DNA of 45,059 nt from JABAAI01 sp965242745 (GCA_965242745.1 CBDETG010000058.1:1-45059), one strand, 5' to 3'. Shown: positions 8,081 to 17,150, numbered from the stretch's first letter. Numbers and translations: made by a program. Notes: a model not told the origin generated them from the letters alone.

Positions 8081-9583
8081 TTAAGCATTTTTTTTCTCAG
8101 TCTGAGAAATATGATCCCAGACAATCTTGCACCAGCCGGGCTTATATCCTAGGGCCTTCGACATAGCAAGCAAAGCAGTATGAGTGTCTTGTCTGTCGTC
8201 TTCGGTCTCACGCCATATGCGATATGCTTCCCGCCAAACTAGCTTGTTTTTGGCTTTCCCACTTACTTGACGACAGGCATGCTCTAAATTCTTGCGCAGT
8301 AGGTCTGCATCCAAAGCCGATGGCAATAAGCGTAAATCGATGGGGACAATGGCCTTCTCCCGATCCGTGAGAGTAGAGGTCTTGCCTGTGAATGTCACGA
8401 AAGTATAACCACAGGAACGACATCTGCTTGGCCTGCCCGGCATAACAAAATAGCACTTTGGACATTCGGTAATTGCAATATGATCCTTTTTTTTGCGCCC
8501 CTCTAAAGACCATATATGCTGATCCATTACATGCCCGTGCTCTGCAAAGTTGTTTGCATGGTCTAGTATGATGGTGCTCTTTTTGCCGGGGAAAGGTCTT
8601 AGACCACGACCGCAGGCCTGCAAGTAATAAGCTAAAGACTTCGTCTTGCGAAGCAATAAGACGCCTGCAACAATAGGGACATCTACGCCCTCACTTATGA
8701 CATCGCAGGATGAGACTACATTGTATTTACCTGTGCCAAGACCATTGATGGCATCATTACGCTGCGCCGTTGTCATCTTGGAATGTACTGCGATTGCGCT
8801 ATAGCCCGCTTCCCTAAATTGTAAAGCTACATTCTCAGCTGAAGCGATTGTAGGAGTGAACGCGATAGCAGGCAAACCACCAAGCTTCTCTGTGTATTCT
8901 TGAATCATCCTTCCGTATATGATGCCATGCTGGGCTTGCAATATCTCTTCCTGCTGCTCCTTGCTATAGTCACCAGCTTGCGTTTTGTACTTCTTGTCTA
9001 ACCCCGTGCCTGCCTTTACTCCATACATCACAGGCTCTGTAAGGAAACCCCACTCCACCAGCTTGCGTATTGTAGCCCCCTCTACTATCTTGTCAAAAAT
9101 ATCACCTAAGCCCTTGCCATCTAAACGCTCAGGCGTAGCAGTAAATCCTAGCAAGTAAGCATCCTGCCAATACTCTATGATCTTCATCCATGTCGCAGCC
9201 TTGCAATGATGCGCTTCGTCAAAAATAATAAGATCAGGACGGGATATGCGAGAGAGACGATTTGCAATCGTCATCACCATGCCAACAGAACATAGATTAT
9301 GATTACTGACTAAACGACCTGCTACAATTGACCCGCTCGCTATCCCCTCATCGTATAATGCTAGCTTAATCTGTCTAAATATCTCATTCCTATGCGTGAC
9401 CACAAGCACTCGCTTTTGTTTTGCTATCGCTTGCTTTATGAGATGGCAAAATACTACTGTCTTGCCTGCGCCTGTAGGCATCACGCAAAGCGCCCGCTTG
9501 TGTTTCTTTATCGCTTGCCTTATGTCGTAAATAAAATCATTTTGATAAAATCGTAATTCTTTTCTATGACTTATGCTCTTCAT
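8081..9583 (-). CDS. Superfamily 2 DNA/RNA helicase with zinc ribbon
   Basis: 500 residues. Motif I 'MPTGAGKT' at about 35-42, motif II 'DEAH' near 121, motif III 'GFTATPERLDGKG', motif VI 'QACGRGLRPF' near 322. After the two RecA-like lobes comes a four-Cys ribbon, 'CPKC...CRSC', at about 372-393, and a helical C-terminus. This is the DEAD/DEAH (UvsW/RadD-like) helicase type found in phage replication and recombination operons. Its start overlaps the primase/helicase gene by 20 bases. Confidence 0.9.
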   Translation of the reverse strand: MKSISHRKELRFYQNDFIYDIRQAIKKHKRALCVMPTGAGKTVVFCHLIKQAIAKQKRVLVVTHRNEIFRQIKLALYDEGIASGSIVAGRLVSNHNLCSVGMVMTIANRLSRISRPDLIIFDEAHHCKAATWMKIIEYWQDAYLLGFTATPERLDGKGLGDIFDKIVEGATIRKLVEWGFLTEPVMYGVKAGTGLDKKYKTQAGDYSKEQQEEILQAQHGIIYGRMIQEYTEKLGGLPAIAFTPTIASAENVALQFREAGYSAIAVHSKMTTAQRNDAINGLGTGKYNVVSSCDVISEGVDVPIVAGVLLLRKTKSLAYYLQACGRGLRPFPGKKSTIILDHANNFAEHGHVMDQHIWSLEGRKKKDHIAITECPKCYFVMPGRPSRCRSCGYTFVTFTGKTSTLTDREKAIVPIDLRLLPSALDADLLRKNLEHACRQVSGKAKNKLVWREAYRIWRETEDDRQDTHTALLAMSKALGYKPGWCKIVWDHISQTEKKNA

Positions 9584-11852
9584 TATTGACTAAAGCCTCC
9601 CTTACATGATATACACTGCAATGATGCTGCACACCTCCTATCCATTTCCTTATCGTCTTCTTGTCTCTTAGAAGTGAATAATGACGCTTCAGAATCTTTG
9701 CATAATTGTCTGGCATTCCCTTGAGTGTAAAAATTTTGCGTATCTCAGGTGAATTGTTAGCTATGTATAAAAAATTTGGCTCTGCAAATATCCCGTATCT
9801 TGCTAAGACCTCCGATGGTGAATTCCCACGCTCATTTTCATCTACAACGATCTGTTTACTCACCTCCTTAATCAATGAAGCTATAGTACGACGCTCCCCG
9901 CCCCCACAGTCTGCGACATGACATAAGATTTCGTGCATATACGAATCTTCATTCTTCATGGAAATATCCTTGCCCTTTATATACAATTGCAGGATTTCTA
10001 TGATCTCATCCTCACTAGGTAACGCGTCTTTTGTAGCTGCAAACATGCCCGCAAGTAAAGGCGCAATCTGATCTATCTCCCTTCGGCGTCCAATATGATG
10101 CACATCACAGACCTGCTTGATCTGCTTAATCATGAATAGAATGTCTGCTAGTCTGTGATATGTCCTGCGCCTTAGAGCAGACGCCTTAGACAAGGCATCC
10201 ATGTAGGGAATACTACGCTCTTGTTTTCTATCTATCACGGACGAGGAATCTATCTCTAAGAAAGTAATCCGTGAAGAGACCGCGCTATCCATGACAGGCA
10301 ATGCAATGCTAGAGAAGCAAAACATGCTCTTTATGATATAAATCTTTACCCCGCCCCCTGACATCGACATATGTATACGCGATGAGCTATCATTGCTCGC
10401 ATTCCTTGCAAGCGTCATAATAGATTGCACTTTCTCTGAATCCCTTGTCTTAAGATTGGCATCCATTTCGTCTATGATAACTGGCATCGCCATGGATTTG
10501 ATACTCTCACGCAAGCCCGCCTCTGTATCCTTTGCGCTTGACGCATGCTTGAATTCACCTAGCAAGCGAGATATGTACTCACCAATTACCCACGACTTCC
10601 CACTCCCGCTTTTCCCAGTTACCCATATATGAGGCCTCCATTCCAAAGCGCCACAAAAAGGCGCAACTACACACCACCCCAGTAATGCTATCGGGCTAAA
10701 ATCACTCTCAAACTCCTGCGCCTTAGCAAGCTCTAATAACTGCTTGCCTACATCTACATCACAACCTCGCTCCGCTAATGTAGAAAAACGACGCCCTTGC
10801 ATAAAATACTTGTCCTTGACCATCCTATCGCTGTCTTCTATCGCAAAACTTTCCCCACCATGCTTCATGACTTGCTTGCTTGTATTCAAAAATATCTCAC
10901 CATCACAACTCAAAGCGCCAGATGAAATAAGCTTGCTCTCATCAAATAAACCTGCGCCCTCACTTGCTCGCGATAGCATGTCTTGGATCCTTGTCACATC
11001 GGGATTGCCTTGTCTATTGACAAGACCCATCTTGTCTTCCCAGAATGCTAAACTTGCCAGCTCTAAAACCTTACTGCTATTCCAAGAACCGAAGCCAATA
11101 GACACGACACTGCGATTGCTCTTCTTAAGAAAAAAATGATGATTCGCCTGGTATCCAAGCGCTATGATAGGAAGCATAGCAGCGTTAAGCTTGCTCTCTT
11201 TTTGTGTAGCCTCCTCCCGAAAATAATCTTCTAAAAACTGCTCAGGCTTGACATTGCTAATCGCTGCATCTGCAATATCCCATCCAATCGGCTTGCCTGC
11301 GGGAATCTGCAAAACATCCACCTTGCAAGACTGCGCTTCTAAAAGCTTTTTGATTTTGTAGGCGCAGGCCTTGCCCGGCTCGTCATTATCCGGCCAGACC
11401 ACTATAGACTTGCCGGCAAGCGGGCTCCAGTCTGTCTTATGGATAGCAAGCGCGCCCCCTGCCCAAGTCACAAGCACATAGCCATTGACTTTGACATCAG
11501 CGCACTTCTCACCTTCGACAAGCAACACAGGCAAATCAGTATTGCTAAGCTTATGTAAATTGTATAAAGGCCTTGCGCTTGCATAAGGCTGACCTAGCGC
11601 AAACTTGCCATCTCCCGTATAGTGAATAGGTCTATGCTCTTTACTCTTCTTAGTCTTATTCCAATATCGACATATGAAATACAAGGCCCGGCCTTGCGCA
11701 TCACGATAGACATGGCCAGATTGGAATTCGCCTGCATTTTTTTTTAGCCAGGGATTCTGCTTAGCAAAAGCTGCGCCCTGCTTTACCATCTCCTTCGGGA
11801 TAGGTATCACAGGGGGGGCTTTCTTTACAACTGGCGGGCTCTTATCTGCCAT
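9564..11852 (-). CDS. TOPRIM-domain primase/helicase
   Basis: 762 residues. A TOPRIM-like part holds 'LLVEGEKCADV' near 110 and 'VVWPDNDEPG' near 150, the acidic metal-binding motifs of primases. The second half is an ATPase with Walker A 'GKSGSGKS' near 412 and Walker B 'PVIIDEMDA' near 455, as in DUF927-type phage and prophage helicases. It likely primes and unwinds DNA at the phage origin. The missing zinc-binding-like N-terminal domain is encoded by the preceding small gene, which overlaps by 11 bases, so the usual single protein is split in two. Confidence 0.85.
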   Translation of the reverse strand: MADKSPPVVKKAPPVIPIPKEMVKQGAAFAKQNPWLKKNAGEFQSGHVYRDAQGRALYFICRYWNKTKKSKEHRPIHYTGDGKFALGQPYASARPLYNLHKLSNTDLPVLLVEGEKCADVKVNGYVLVTWAGGALAIHKTDWSPLAGKSIVVWPDNDEPGKACAYKIKKLLEAQSCKVDVLQIPAGKPIGWDIADAAISNVKPEQFLEDYFREEATQKESKLNAAMLPIIALGYQANHHFFLKKSNRSVVSIGFGSWNSSKVLELASLAFWEDKMGLVNRQGNPDVTRIQDMLSRASEGAGLFDESKLISSGALSCDGEIFLNTSKQVMKHGGESFAIEDSDRMVKDKYFMQGRRFSTLAERGCDVDVGKQLLELAKAQEFESDFSPIALLGWCVVAPFCGALEWRPHIWVTGKSGSGKSWVIGEYISRLLGEFKHASSAKDTEAGLRESIKSMAMPVIIDEMDANLKTRDSEKVQSIMTLARNASNDSSSRIHMSMSGGGVKIYIIKSMFCFSSIALPVMDSAVSSRITFLEIDSSSVIDRKQERSIPYMDALSKASALRRRTYHRLADILFMIKQIKQVCDVHHIGRRREIDQIAPLLAGMFAATKDALPSEDEIIEILQLYIKGKDISMKNEDSYMHEILCHVADCGGGERRTIASLIKEVSKQIVVDENERGNSPSEVLARYGIFAEPNFLYIANNSPEIRKIFTLKGMPDNYAKILKRHYSLLRDKKTIRKWIGGVQHHCSVYHVREALVNNEEHKS

Positions 11853-12117
11853 GCTTTCTCAATATATCTTTTGCAGCTGCGCCCTGCGATAAGTCAAAAA
11901 GATAAGCCCACAAGGAAACAAAATCACCACCTCTGACATCAGGCAAAGCAAAATCAGCCCATCGACCAGTCTTAAGATTGATCCGAAAAGAGCCCGCTTT
12001 CTTATCTACACGCTTGGGATTTGTAGCTACCCATTCATTCCCTTGCTGTCTACCATGAGGCAGCAGCAAGGGAACGCTAACTAAACTGTTTGCTTTATCA
12101 AATAGACCCATGGACAC
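11842..12117 (-). CDS. Primase N-terminal-domain-like small protein
   Basis: 91 residues (GTG at 12117; ATG at 12111 is the alternative). The core 'LPHGRQQGNEWVATNPKRVD' followed by 'KKAGSFRINLKTGRWADFAL' and 'GGDFVSLWAYLFDLSQGAAA' matches the domain that precedes TOPRIM in many proteobacterial and prophage primase/helicases. It has no Cys pairs, so it is not a canonical CHC2 zinc finger. It probably assembles with the following 762-residue protein to form the primase. Confidence 0.7.
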   Translation of the reverse strand: MSMGLFDKANSLVSVPLLLPHGRQQGNEWVATNPKRVDKKAGSFRINLKTGRWADFALPDVRGGDFVSLWAYLFDLSQGAAAKDILRKHGR

Positions 12118-12995
12118 TACGCAAAAATATCCTCATCCACAGGCTTATCTTGCACCTCGGCGACTTGCTCTTCCTTTGCAGTCTGCACCTCAGCAAGCTT
12201 GGGCGCTTGCGTAAAATCACCATTTGCCTTGTCTAAAACATCGACTGCCTTAGCGCCCACATCGTTAATGATTTTCTCATAATCGCCACTGTCCTGATAC
12301 TCCCCATCACCTATATGGTAACCGAGATATTTTAGACACTTGCGTATAACTGTCTTCTTAGCCATGGCGTCAAAATGCTTAGACCAAGCGTCCGTAAAGG
12401 TTATCTTGCCTTTGATAGACTGCGTGCAATACTTATCACGCCACAGCTCTACCTCTTCCTTTGTCATATACACTTTGCGCCCTTGACCGCTATTCTTATT
12501 CTTAGCAGAGCAATAGTAGCCTATGATTTTACCCCTGCTCTTGCGCAAGTCTATGCCATGAGCCGGTGGATCGCCACTATTCAAGTCTATGCTATCTAAA
12601 ATGTCATTCTCACACACATCATTGACAGCCGTAACTTCTATCCCATTATCCCTGCAAACCTTCATCATTCCCATGTAGCTTACATGTAAACGAATCTGGC
12701 TTCCATACGGAATAAGATAGCACTGCGCTATACTCCCAGAAAAGCAGAGATTCAATCTAGCTGCCTGACTCACCGCATCCAAAAATGTGCGCATGCCCTC
12801 AGGTGAAGCTAATGCAGAGACCAGCTTTTGATTACTCCATACTGACTGCAAGACTTCAATTGCATACCTACTCTTCTCCTCCTTACTTCCCGCTTTACTC
12901 GTGCAAGCTGCTTTGACATTTTCTATGACCGCAGCTGCGAATTTCTGCCTTGCCTTACTCTCGGTCAAGGCAGCTTCATTGTGATTCTGATTCAT
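12117..12995 (-). CDS. recT: RecT-family single-strand annealing protein
   Basis: 292 residues, normal for RecT. It has the family blocks 'ASPEGMRTFLDAVSQAARL' near 75, 'SGSIAQCYLIPYGSQIRLHV' near 102, 'SYMGMMKVCRDNG', and 'TDAWSKHFDAMAKKTVIRKC' near 200-220. It anneals complementary single strands during recombination-dependent replication or repair. It lies just after its expected partner, a YqaJ-type exonuclease. The C-terminal tail is acidic, as usual for RecT, and may bind host proteins. Confidence 0.95.
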   Translation of the reverse strand: MNQNHNEAALTESKARQKFAAAVIENVKAACTSKAGSKEEKSRYAIEVLQSVWSNQKLVSALASPEGMRTFLDAVSQAARLNLCFSGSIAQCYLIPYGSQIRLHVSYMGMMKVCRDNGIEVTAVNDVCENDILDSIDLNSGDPPAHGIDLRKSRGKIIGYYCSAKNKNSGQGRKVYMTKEEVELWRDKYCTQSIKGKITFTDAWSKHFDAMAKKTVIRKCLKYLGYHIGDGEYQDSGDYEKIINDVGAKAVDVLDKANGDFTQAPKLAEVQTAKEEQVAEVQDKPVDEDIFA

Positions 12996-13029
12996 ATCCT
13001 CACACTCCTTTTCTTAATCTTGTTTCTCC

Positions 13030-14121
13030 TTAGCTTCCCCTATATTTGATGCTTAGTAGCTGAGACTGCTTTGTTTGCACCACGCCACAAGCTCGCAAAA
13101 AATCCACCGCCACTTTATTCTTGGGCACCCCCAGCGGAATACTGCCATCGCGAATCATGTCCACAATCGCTTCCTTCTTTTTTTGCGATAGCTTGCTTAA
13201 CTTTGTCAGATAATCTACTGAGTAGCTGTTGCGAGAAGACATAGTCTTCTTAGCAAGCAAGCTGCCCTCCTCATCCTCCAGCAAACCACAATCCCCCATA
13301 AGTAACATAAGCGCATCCTTAAGCTCCTCTTGCTCTGCCTTGCTTTTCGTTATGCTCTTGCCAAGCTCAGAATAGCGCTCAAAAAGAGCGCCAAGAGGTA
13401 GCTTTGTTTTGCCTGCTATATCAATCGTCTCATCCAACGAAATGGATTTTACCTCCTCCGTAATGTTCGGGAACAAAGACTCTACATCACTGCGATTGAT
13501 TGCCGGCGGAGGCGTCTTATCTTGCACATGACGCCAAAAATTCTTAGCAAGGGATACAATCTTAGCTTGCACCTTCGTATTCGGCTTAATATCCTCAAAG
13601 ATATGAAATTCACTTGTGTTCGCAAGCAACGCCACATCAACAGCGCCCGCATCATAGCAAAGTAGCTGGGCTTGCACTTGTAAATAGATATGCAAAGGCA
13701 AGGCATCCTGTCCCTTTTTTGTGAAATCCCATGCCTTCATTCCAAAAAATGAAGTAGTTTTACACTCCAGCAGGCGTCTTGACTTTCCCTTTTCTAAAAG
13801 CAAGTCTGCGCTGGCAGACAAGATGCCTGCATGCCTGGAATACGTGCCCTTGCTTAGCTTGCAAGCAGCGCGCTTTGGACGCTGGCGCAAGTATTCATAC
13901 ACTATACTCTCCTCTAAGATATTTCCCCAGCGCATAGCTTCATTCTGCTCTACAGGCGCACGTGCGCCCAGCTTAAGCTCCCAGAGCTGATAAGGCGTGC
14001 ATATCCCGCCATTGTTAGAATATTTGGCCGTCAAACCAGCTAATATGCCAAGCTCGCTGGCATTTACGCAGTCATTGCGCTTGCTTAAGAAATCGTCATC
14101 GGAGGCGTATTTTTGTATCAT
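13030..14121 (-). CDS. YqaJ-type (lambda-exonuclease fold) recombination exonuclease
   Basis: From ATG 14121 the protein is 363 residues and starts 'MIQKYASDDDFLSKRNDCVN', directly before the conserved 'ASELGILAGL' block. 'MRWGNILEESIVYEYLRQRP' near 53-72, 'ILSASADLLL', the catalytic 'LLECKTTSFF' near 115 and 'YLQVQAQLLCYDA' near 140 match YqaJ nucleases (E, D, ExK, Q). A longer frame reaching 14313 runs into the iteron repeats upstream and adds nothing conserved, so I use the inner start. The enzyme resects 5' ends to make substrate for RecT, the next gene. Confidence 0.88.
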   Translation of the reverse strand: MIQKYASDDDFLSKRNDCVNASELGILAGLTAKYSNNGGICTPYQLWELKLGARAPVEQNEAMRWGNILEESIVYEYLRQRPKRAACKLSKGTYSRHAGILSASADLLLEKGKSRRLLECKTTSFFGMKAWDFTKKGQDALPLHIYLQVQAQLLCYDAGAVDVALLANTSEFHIFEDIKPNTKVQAKIVSLAKNFWRHVQDKTPPPAINRSDVESLFPNITEEVKSISLDETIDIAGKTKLPLGALFERYSELGKSITKSKAEQEELKDALMLLMGDCGLLEDEEGSLLAKKTMSSRNSYSVDYLTKLSKLSQKKKEAIVDMIRDGSIPLGVPKNKVAVDFLRACGVVQTKQSQLLSIKYRGS

Positions 14122-14190
14122 GACTGCATAATCGACACTTTGCGCCTTTGCTTGAGTCAATTTTGGCCTTGCAAGCTGGTTTTTTGACGC

Positions 14191-14240
14191 CAAGTCAATC
14201 CACAAGTCAAGAATTTTCGAAACTTGACTTGTGGGAAACT
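14191..14240 (+). repeat. 50-bp inverted repeat, left arm
   Basis: Perfect reverse complement of 14505-14554. Each arm is itself built from two inverted CCACAAGTCAAG boxes around an 11-base AT-rich centre. Confidence 0.9.
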
Positions 14241-14504
14241 GCAATATATGGCAACGAGAGAGCCTCTCCGTCAATCTTGACCTTCCACAAGTCACACAAG
14301 TCAAGTTTTCCACACCCCGGCCAAGGTATACAAATTAGCGTGTGGAAGGAAGTGGAAGGAGTCAGAAAATGAGTTCTTAAGTATTAGGTTGAATTTTACA
14401 GCTTGTGTGACTTGTGGAATATATATATATATTTACTTAATATATATATATATATATTAAGGCCTCCACAAGCGCCCTGGCTTCAATATTGGGTTTCTTC
14501 CCTC

Positions 14505-14554
14505 AGTTTCCCACAAGTCAAGTTTCGAAAATTCTTGACTTGTGGATTGACTTG
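14505..14554 (-). repeat. 50-bp inverted repeat, right arm
   Basis: Perfect reverse complement of 14191-14240. Two further CTTGACTTGTGG-type boxes follow at 14547 and 14566. Confidence 0.9.
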
Positions 14555-14744
14555 TGGCCTTAATTTTGACTTGTGCCACAAATCGTCCTGGACGGCTTTT
14601 TCGGTCAGGTGTGTAGCTATACTGCTCTGGCTTAAAATTTTGCCACAGCGTCCAACCAGGGCGCTCTGACGGCATGCTGAGCTGCGCTCCACAAGCCTGC
14701 AATACTCGCATTTTTTACTTTAGTTTTTAGACGCCTATGTCGAT

Positions 14745-15020
14745 ATGGGGGATATGAAAGAGTCTGAACACATAAGTGAGATTAAGGCGGGCTTATGGGA
14801 AATTGTAGAGTGTCTCTTGGCGCAAAAAGAGGCCGGGCATTTGCCTGAGGCAAAGTGCAAGGCGCTCACAGTCAAGCTGGCACAGGCGCAGGCGTATATG
14901 ATCTATCGCGGTGAGATAGTGGCAGAGCAATCTGTGGATGTGTCTAAGGATGCGAAGGCCAAGCTTGCGAAGCGCAGGCGGGAATGGGTCAGGATGTGCA
15001 AGACTGATTCTCTGAATTAG
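14745..15020 (+). CDS. Small protein divergent from replication operon
   Basis: 91 residues, one of the few plus-strand genes. A GGGGG run precedes a second ATG (14754), which may be the true start. The protein is helical and charged with a basic end ('AKLAKRRREWVRM'). No family recognised. Being divergent from the recombination operon across the iteron region, it could be a regulator, but no HTH is visible. Its end overlaps the convergent minus-strand coiled-coil gene by about 32 bases. Confidence 0.6.
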   Translation: MGDMKESEHISEIKAGLWEIVECLLAQKEAGHLPEAKCKALTVKLAQAQAYMIYRGEIVAEQSVDVSKDAKAKLAKRRREWVRMCKTDSLN

Positions 15021-15336
15021 CCTTGGCGTAATCGTCGCGAAACAGGGGGTTTTCTAATGCTTGCAGTTGATTTTGTAGGCTTTTGATTCTGGCCTCAGTG
15101 TCTTCTTTGTTCTTCTTGTAGAATGCCAGCTCCTCTTCTGTAGCAAGGATGCTCCTTTGCGCAGCTTGCAGTTTACGCTCAGCTCTATCATGTCGCAGCA
15201 TTGCGCCGTCGCGCATGATAGCTTCCAGGCCGATCTTCGTCTTAAGCTCTTGGATCTGTTTTTCTTCTGTTGTCATGTTTCCCTGCTTTTGCAATAGCTG
15301 CTGCCATTCTTGCTTCCATGGGTCTTGCTTTCGCAT
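14989..15336 (-). CDS. Coiled-coil protein
   Basis: 115 residues from ATG 15336, starting 'MRKQDPWKQEWQQLL'. ATG 15279 (with AGGGA before it) is another possible start, and the frame is open up to 15444. Almost all of it is a heptad-like helix ('EEKQIQELKTKIGLEAI', 'RAERKLQAAQRSILATEEEL'), so it is a likely coiled coil. It follows the endolysin at the end of the lysis/accessory operon. No function can be read from it. Confidence 0.55.
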   Translation of the reverse strand: MRKQDPWKQEWQQLLQKQGNMTTEEKQIQELKTKIGLEAIMRDGAMLRHDRAERKLQAAQRSILATEEELAFYKKNKEDTEARIKSLQNQLQALENPLFRDDYAKANSENQSCTS

Positions 15337-15465
15337 ATCCAAAGCGCCTACGCTGCCCGGGTGCTGGTCTTCGCCGCAGAGCCGGGCAGGGCAAGCAGTC
15401 ACACAAGACCATCGGGATGGGCCTGCGTTTCTTTTGACTTCCACATCGGCAGTGTGCGTAAATAC

Positions 15466-16188
15466 TTAAGCATTTTTTTGTGCGCTCAGGTTCAGGTCAA
15501 AGCGCAGGCGTTCGATTTGCGGATGGCAGTCCAGCTTGGAATATCGTATCATATGCCGTTCCCTTTGCGCATTCCAATTACCAGCGCGGAAGTTTGCATG
15601 CGTGAATAGATTGTATATGCCAAGCTGTGCTGCTGTAAATGTAGGCAGGTCAGGGGCAAGCGTAGACGCAGGTGACGGGTTTATGCCCAGCTCCCTTGCT
15701 GTGAAATGGATGAGGTCTGCTAGGGCTTGGAATTGCAGCTCCGTATATGCTTCGAAGACGCTGCATCCACGCCAGGGCTCTACTCTGCCTTCGACCCGGT
15801 GCGTGTAGTACTTCCCCCCCAGCTTATCGATGTTGTCTTCATTCCTTGCAGTGACAGGGCCGTAGTTTGCAAGCTCTATGCCGATGAGGGATTTGTCTAA
15901 GAATGAATGATTACCGAATAGCTTTTTAGATAGCTCAGCTGAGGTCAAGTGCCAAGCCCATTGCGTTTTCCAATCTTGGAAGAGCTGGTAAACGTTACCT
16001 TGTCTGTCGATAGCAAAGGCCACACCTACATATGTGCCTTGCTTGCTTCTGCGCTCTAGGTGTGCAAGGGAAGTATGCAAGGCATCGCCTTCGGTATGAT
16101 GGATGCACCATCCAAGCTTAGGCAGTTTGGATGCGCGCGCATACTTTGTAAAGCGTTCTTGGATGTGCGTAACAGTTTGGATGTTCAT
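15466..16188 (-). CDS. Endolysin, N-acetylmuramoyl-L-alanine amidase (amidase_2)
   Basis: 240 residues from ATG 16188, which has a strong G-run ribosome site 8 bases upstream. The amidase_2/PGRP fold is seen in 'LGWCIHHTEGD' near 26-36 (first zinc His), 'TQWAWHLTSAE', 'SLIGIELANYG' near 100-110, and the C-terminal 'YSKLDCHPQI' with the late zinc/catalytic residues. It cleaves the stem peptide from muramic acid to lyse the cell. There is no signal peptide, so a holin is needed for release. The start overlaps the MORN-like gene. Confidence 0.9.
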   Translation of the reverse strand: MNIQTVTHIQERFTKYARASKLPKLGWCIHHTEGDALHTSLAHLERRSKQGTYVGVAFAIDRQGNVYQLFQDWKTQWAWHLTSAELSKKLFGNHSFLDKSLIGIELANYGPVTARNEDNIDKLGGKYYTHRVEGRVEPWRGCSVFEAYTELQFQALADLIHFTARELGINPSPASTLAPDLPTFTAAQLGIYNLFTHANFRAGNWNAQRERHMIRYSKLDCHPQIERLRFDLNLSAQKNA

Positions 16189-16190
16189 AA

Positions 16191-16496
16191 TCAATCCCCC
16201 CCATCATTGCGAAAGTAATGCTTCACCGAGCTTATATACCCGTTTTCGTAATAGGTTTTTTTCAATACGGGCATCCCGTCAGAAGCATATTCAGCCATCC
16301 ATTTGCAAACCCCGTTCTCCCAGTATTTACGCACTTCGCTTTTTGTTATGCCATCGTAGTGATAAGCTGTATATGCCTTCTGCTTGCCGTTGCTTTTGTG
16401 ATACTCTGCGCATCCACTTTTTGTGCCATTGCTTCGGTAGAAGACCTCTCCCTTGACAATGTTAGCGCCGTCAAAATACGTAACTTCGCTTTTCAT
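16191..16496 (-). CDS. MORN-like repeat protein (YwqK-type)
   Basis: 101 residues built of about five repeats of a Y-x-x-G pattern: 'EVTYFDGANIVKGEVFYRSN', 'AYHYDGITKSEVRKYWENG', 'KKTYYENGYISSVKHYF'. This resembles the MORN_2 repeats of YwqK-family proteins, sometimes annotated as antitoxins. Its role in the phage is unknown. The start overlaps the stop of the 34-residue membrane peptide (ATGA). Confidence 0.65.
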   Translation of the reverse strand: MKSEVTYFDGANIVKGEVFYRSNGTKSGCAEYHKSNGKQKAYTAYHYDGITKSEVRKYWENGVCKWMAEYASDGMPVLKKTYYENGYISSVKHYFRNDGGD

Positions 16497-16597
16497 TTTC
16501 TTATCCTGTCAATAATCCAATCCAAGCCATACACACAGACCAGCGCCAAGGCTATTGCAACAGGCAGGCCGATATATATTTCGTTTAGCATTTCCAT
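16493..16597 (-). CDS. 34-residue membrane peptide
   Basis: Starts 'MEMLNEIYIGLPVAIALALV' and ends with a basic tail 'DRIRK'. One transmembrane helix is clear. ATGA overlap with the next gene and 4 bases from the previous stop argue that it is translated. In this position (lysis region) it could be a small holin or antiholin, but that is inference. Confidence 0.5.
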   Translation of the reverse strand: MEMLNEIYIGLPVAIALALVCVYGLDWIIDRIRK

Positions 16598-16601
16598 TTT
16601 C

Positions 16602-17150
16602 TTATGACAGCGAGCCTGCATCGCACTTGTCCCTTGCATGTTCAATCAGCTGCGCTATCACGTCCTGATCGATTGCGCTCCCTGTAAAAATGCATCTCTC
16701 CAAATGACTAAATCCAAAGTCAGAGCTGTGTAGCATTGCCTTTTCGAAATCGCAGTCTTGGAAGTAGCAGCTGATAAATTCATCATCAATCAAATCAGAG
16801 AGTCGGAAGCCGCAATTACGGAACACGCAGAAGCTAAAATTGCAGCCGCTGAACAGGCAGCGTGAAAAACTGCAATCTATAAACACTGCGCCTTGGATAT
16901 CACGCCCGCGCAGAATATATTTCCATTCGAAGTTCCCGCTTTTGATGACAAGCCGTACTCCCTCTGCGCCCTTGCTTGCAACCCAGAGCTTGTGCTCCCG
17001 TAATGCCCATTCACTCAGATCAGTAGCAGTGGCTTGGATGGGCTTCTGGTCACGCAGGTCTTTTAGCGTTTGCAAAAGCGACTCGGCCTTATGCTTGTGG
17101 TTCATAAAGAAGAGCTGCCCCTTAAGCTCGTCTTCAATCCATTCTATCAT
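16602..17150 (-). CDS. Pentapeptide-repeat protein
   Basis: 182 residues. Residues about 85-160 are repeats of the A(D/N)LxX type: 'AVFIDCSFSRCLFSGCNFSF', 'CVFRNCGFRLSDL', 'SCYFQDCDFEKAMLHSSDF'. They should form a square beta-helix. Some such proteins mimic DNA and protect gyrase (Qnr/MfpA), but this one is short and Cys-rich and its target is unknown. It is in tight operon with its neighbours (ATGA overlap with the upstream gene). Confidence 0.8.
   Translation of the reverse strand: MIEWIEDELKGQLFFMNHKHKAESLLQTLKDLRDQKPIQATATDLSEWALREHKLWVASKGAEGVRLVIKSGNFEWKYILRGRDIQGAVFIDCSFSRCLFSGCNFSFCVFRNCGFRLSDLIDDEFISCYFQDCDFEKAMLHSSDFGFSHLERCIFTGSAIDQDVIAQLIEHARDKCDAGSLS

Larger units (their letters stand above)
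14122..14744. other. Iteron- and AT-rich control region, candidate replication origin
   Basis: No convincing gene in about 620 bases between the divergent YqaJ gene and the plus-strand gene at 14745. It holds about ten copies, in both orientations, of the 12-mer CCACAAGTCAAG or close variants (14200, 14223, 14285, 14295, 14408, 14511, 14534, 14547, 14566). A perfect 50-bp inverted repeat (14191-14240 with 14505-14554) and an inner 16-bp one (14285-14300 with 14402-14417) flank a 42-base run that is almost pure A/T (14419-14460). Iterons plus a melting element next to the replication operon fit an origin; the repeats may also be operators. Confidence 0.6.

Noticed and set aside
14457..14711. 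Minus-strand frame of 84 codons in the iteron region, and a longer N-terminus for YqaJ
   Set aside because: Both run through the inverted repeats and share the same repeat-encoded peptide as unrelated frames. No ribosome site.
15149..15609. Plus-strand frames opposite the endolysin and coiled-coil genes
   Set aside because: Low-quality translations, opposite strand to genes with clear domains.
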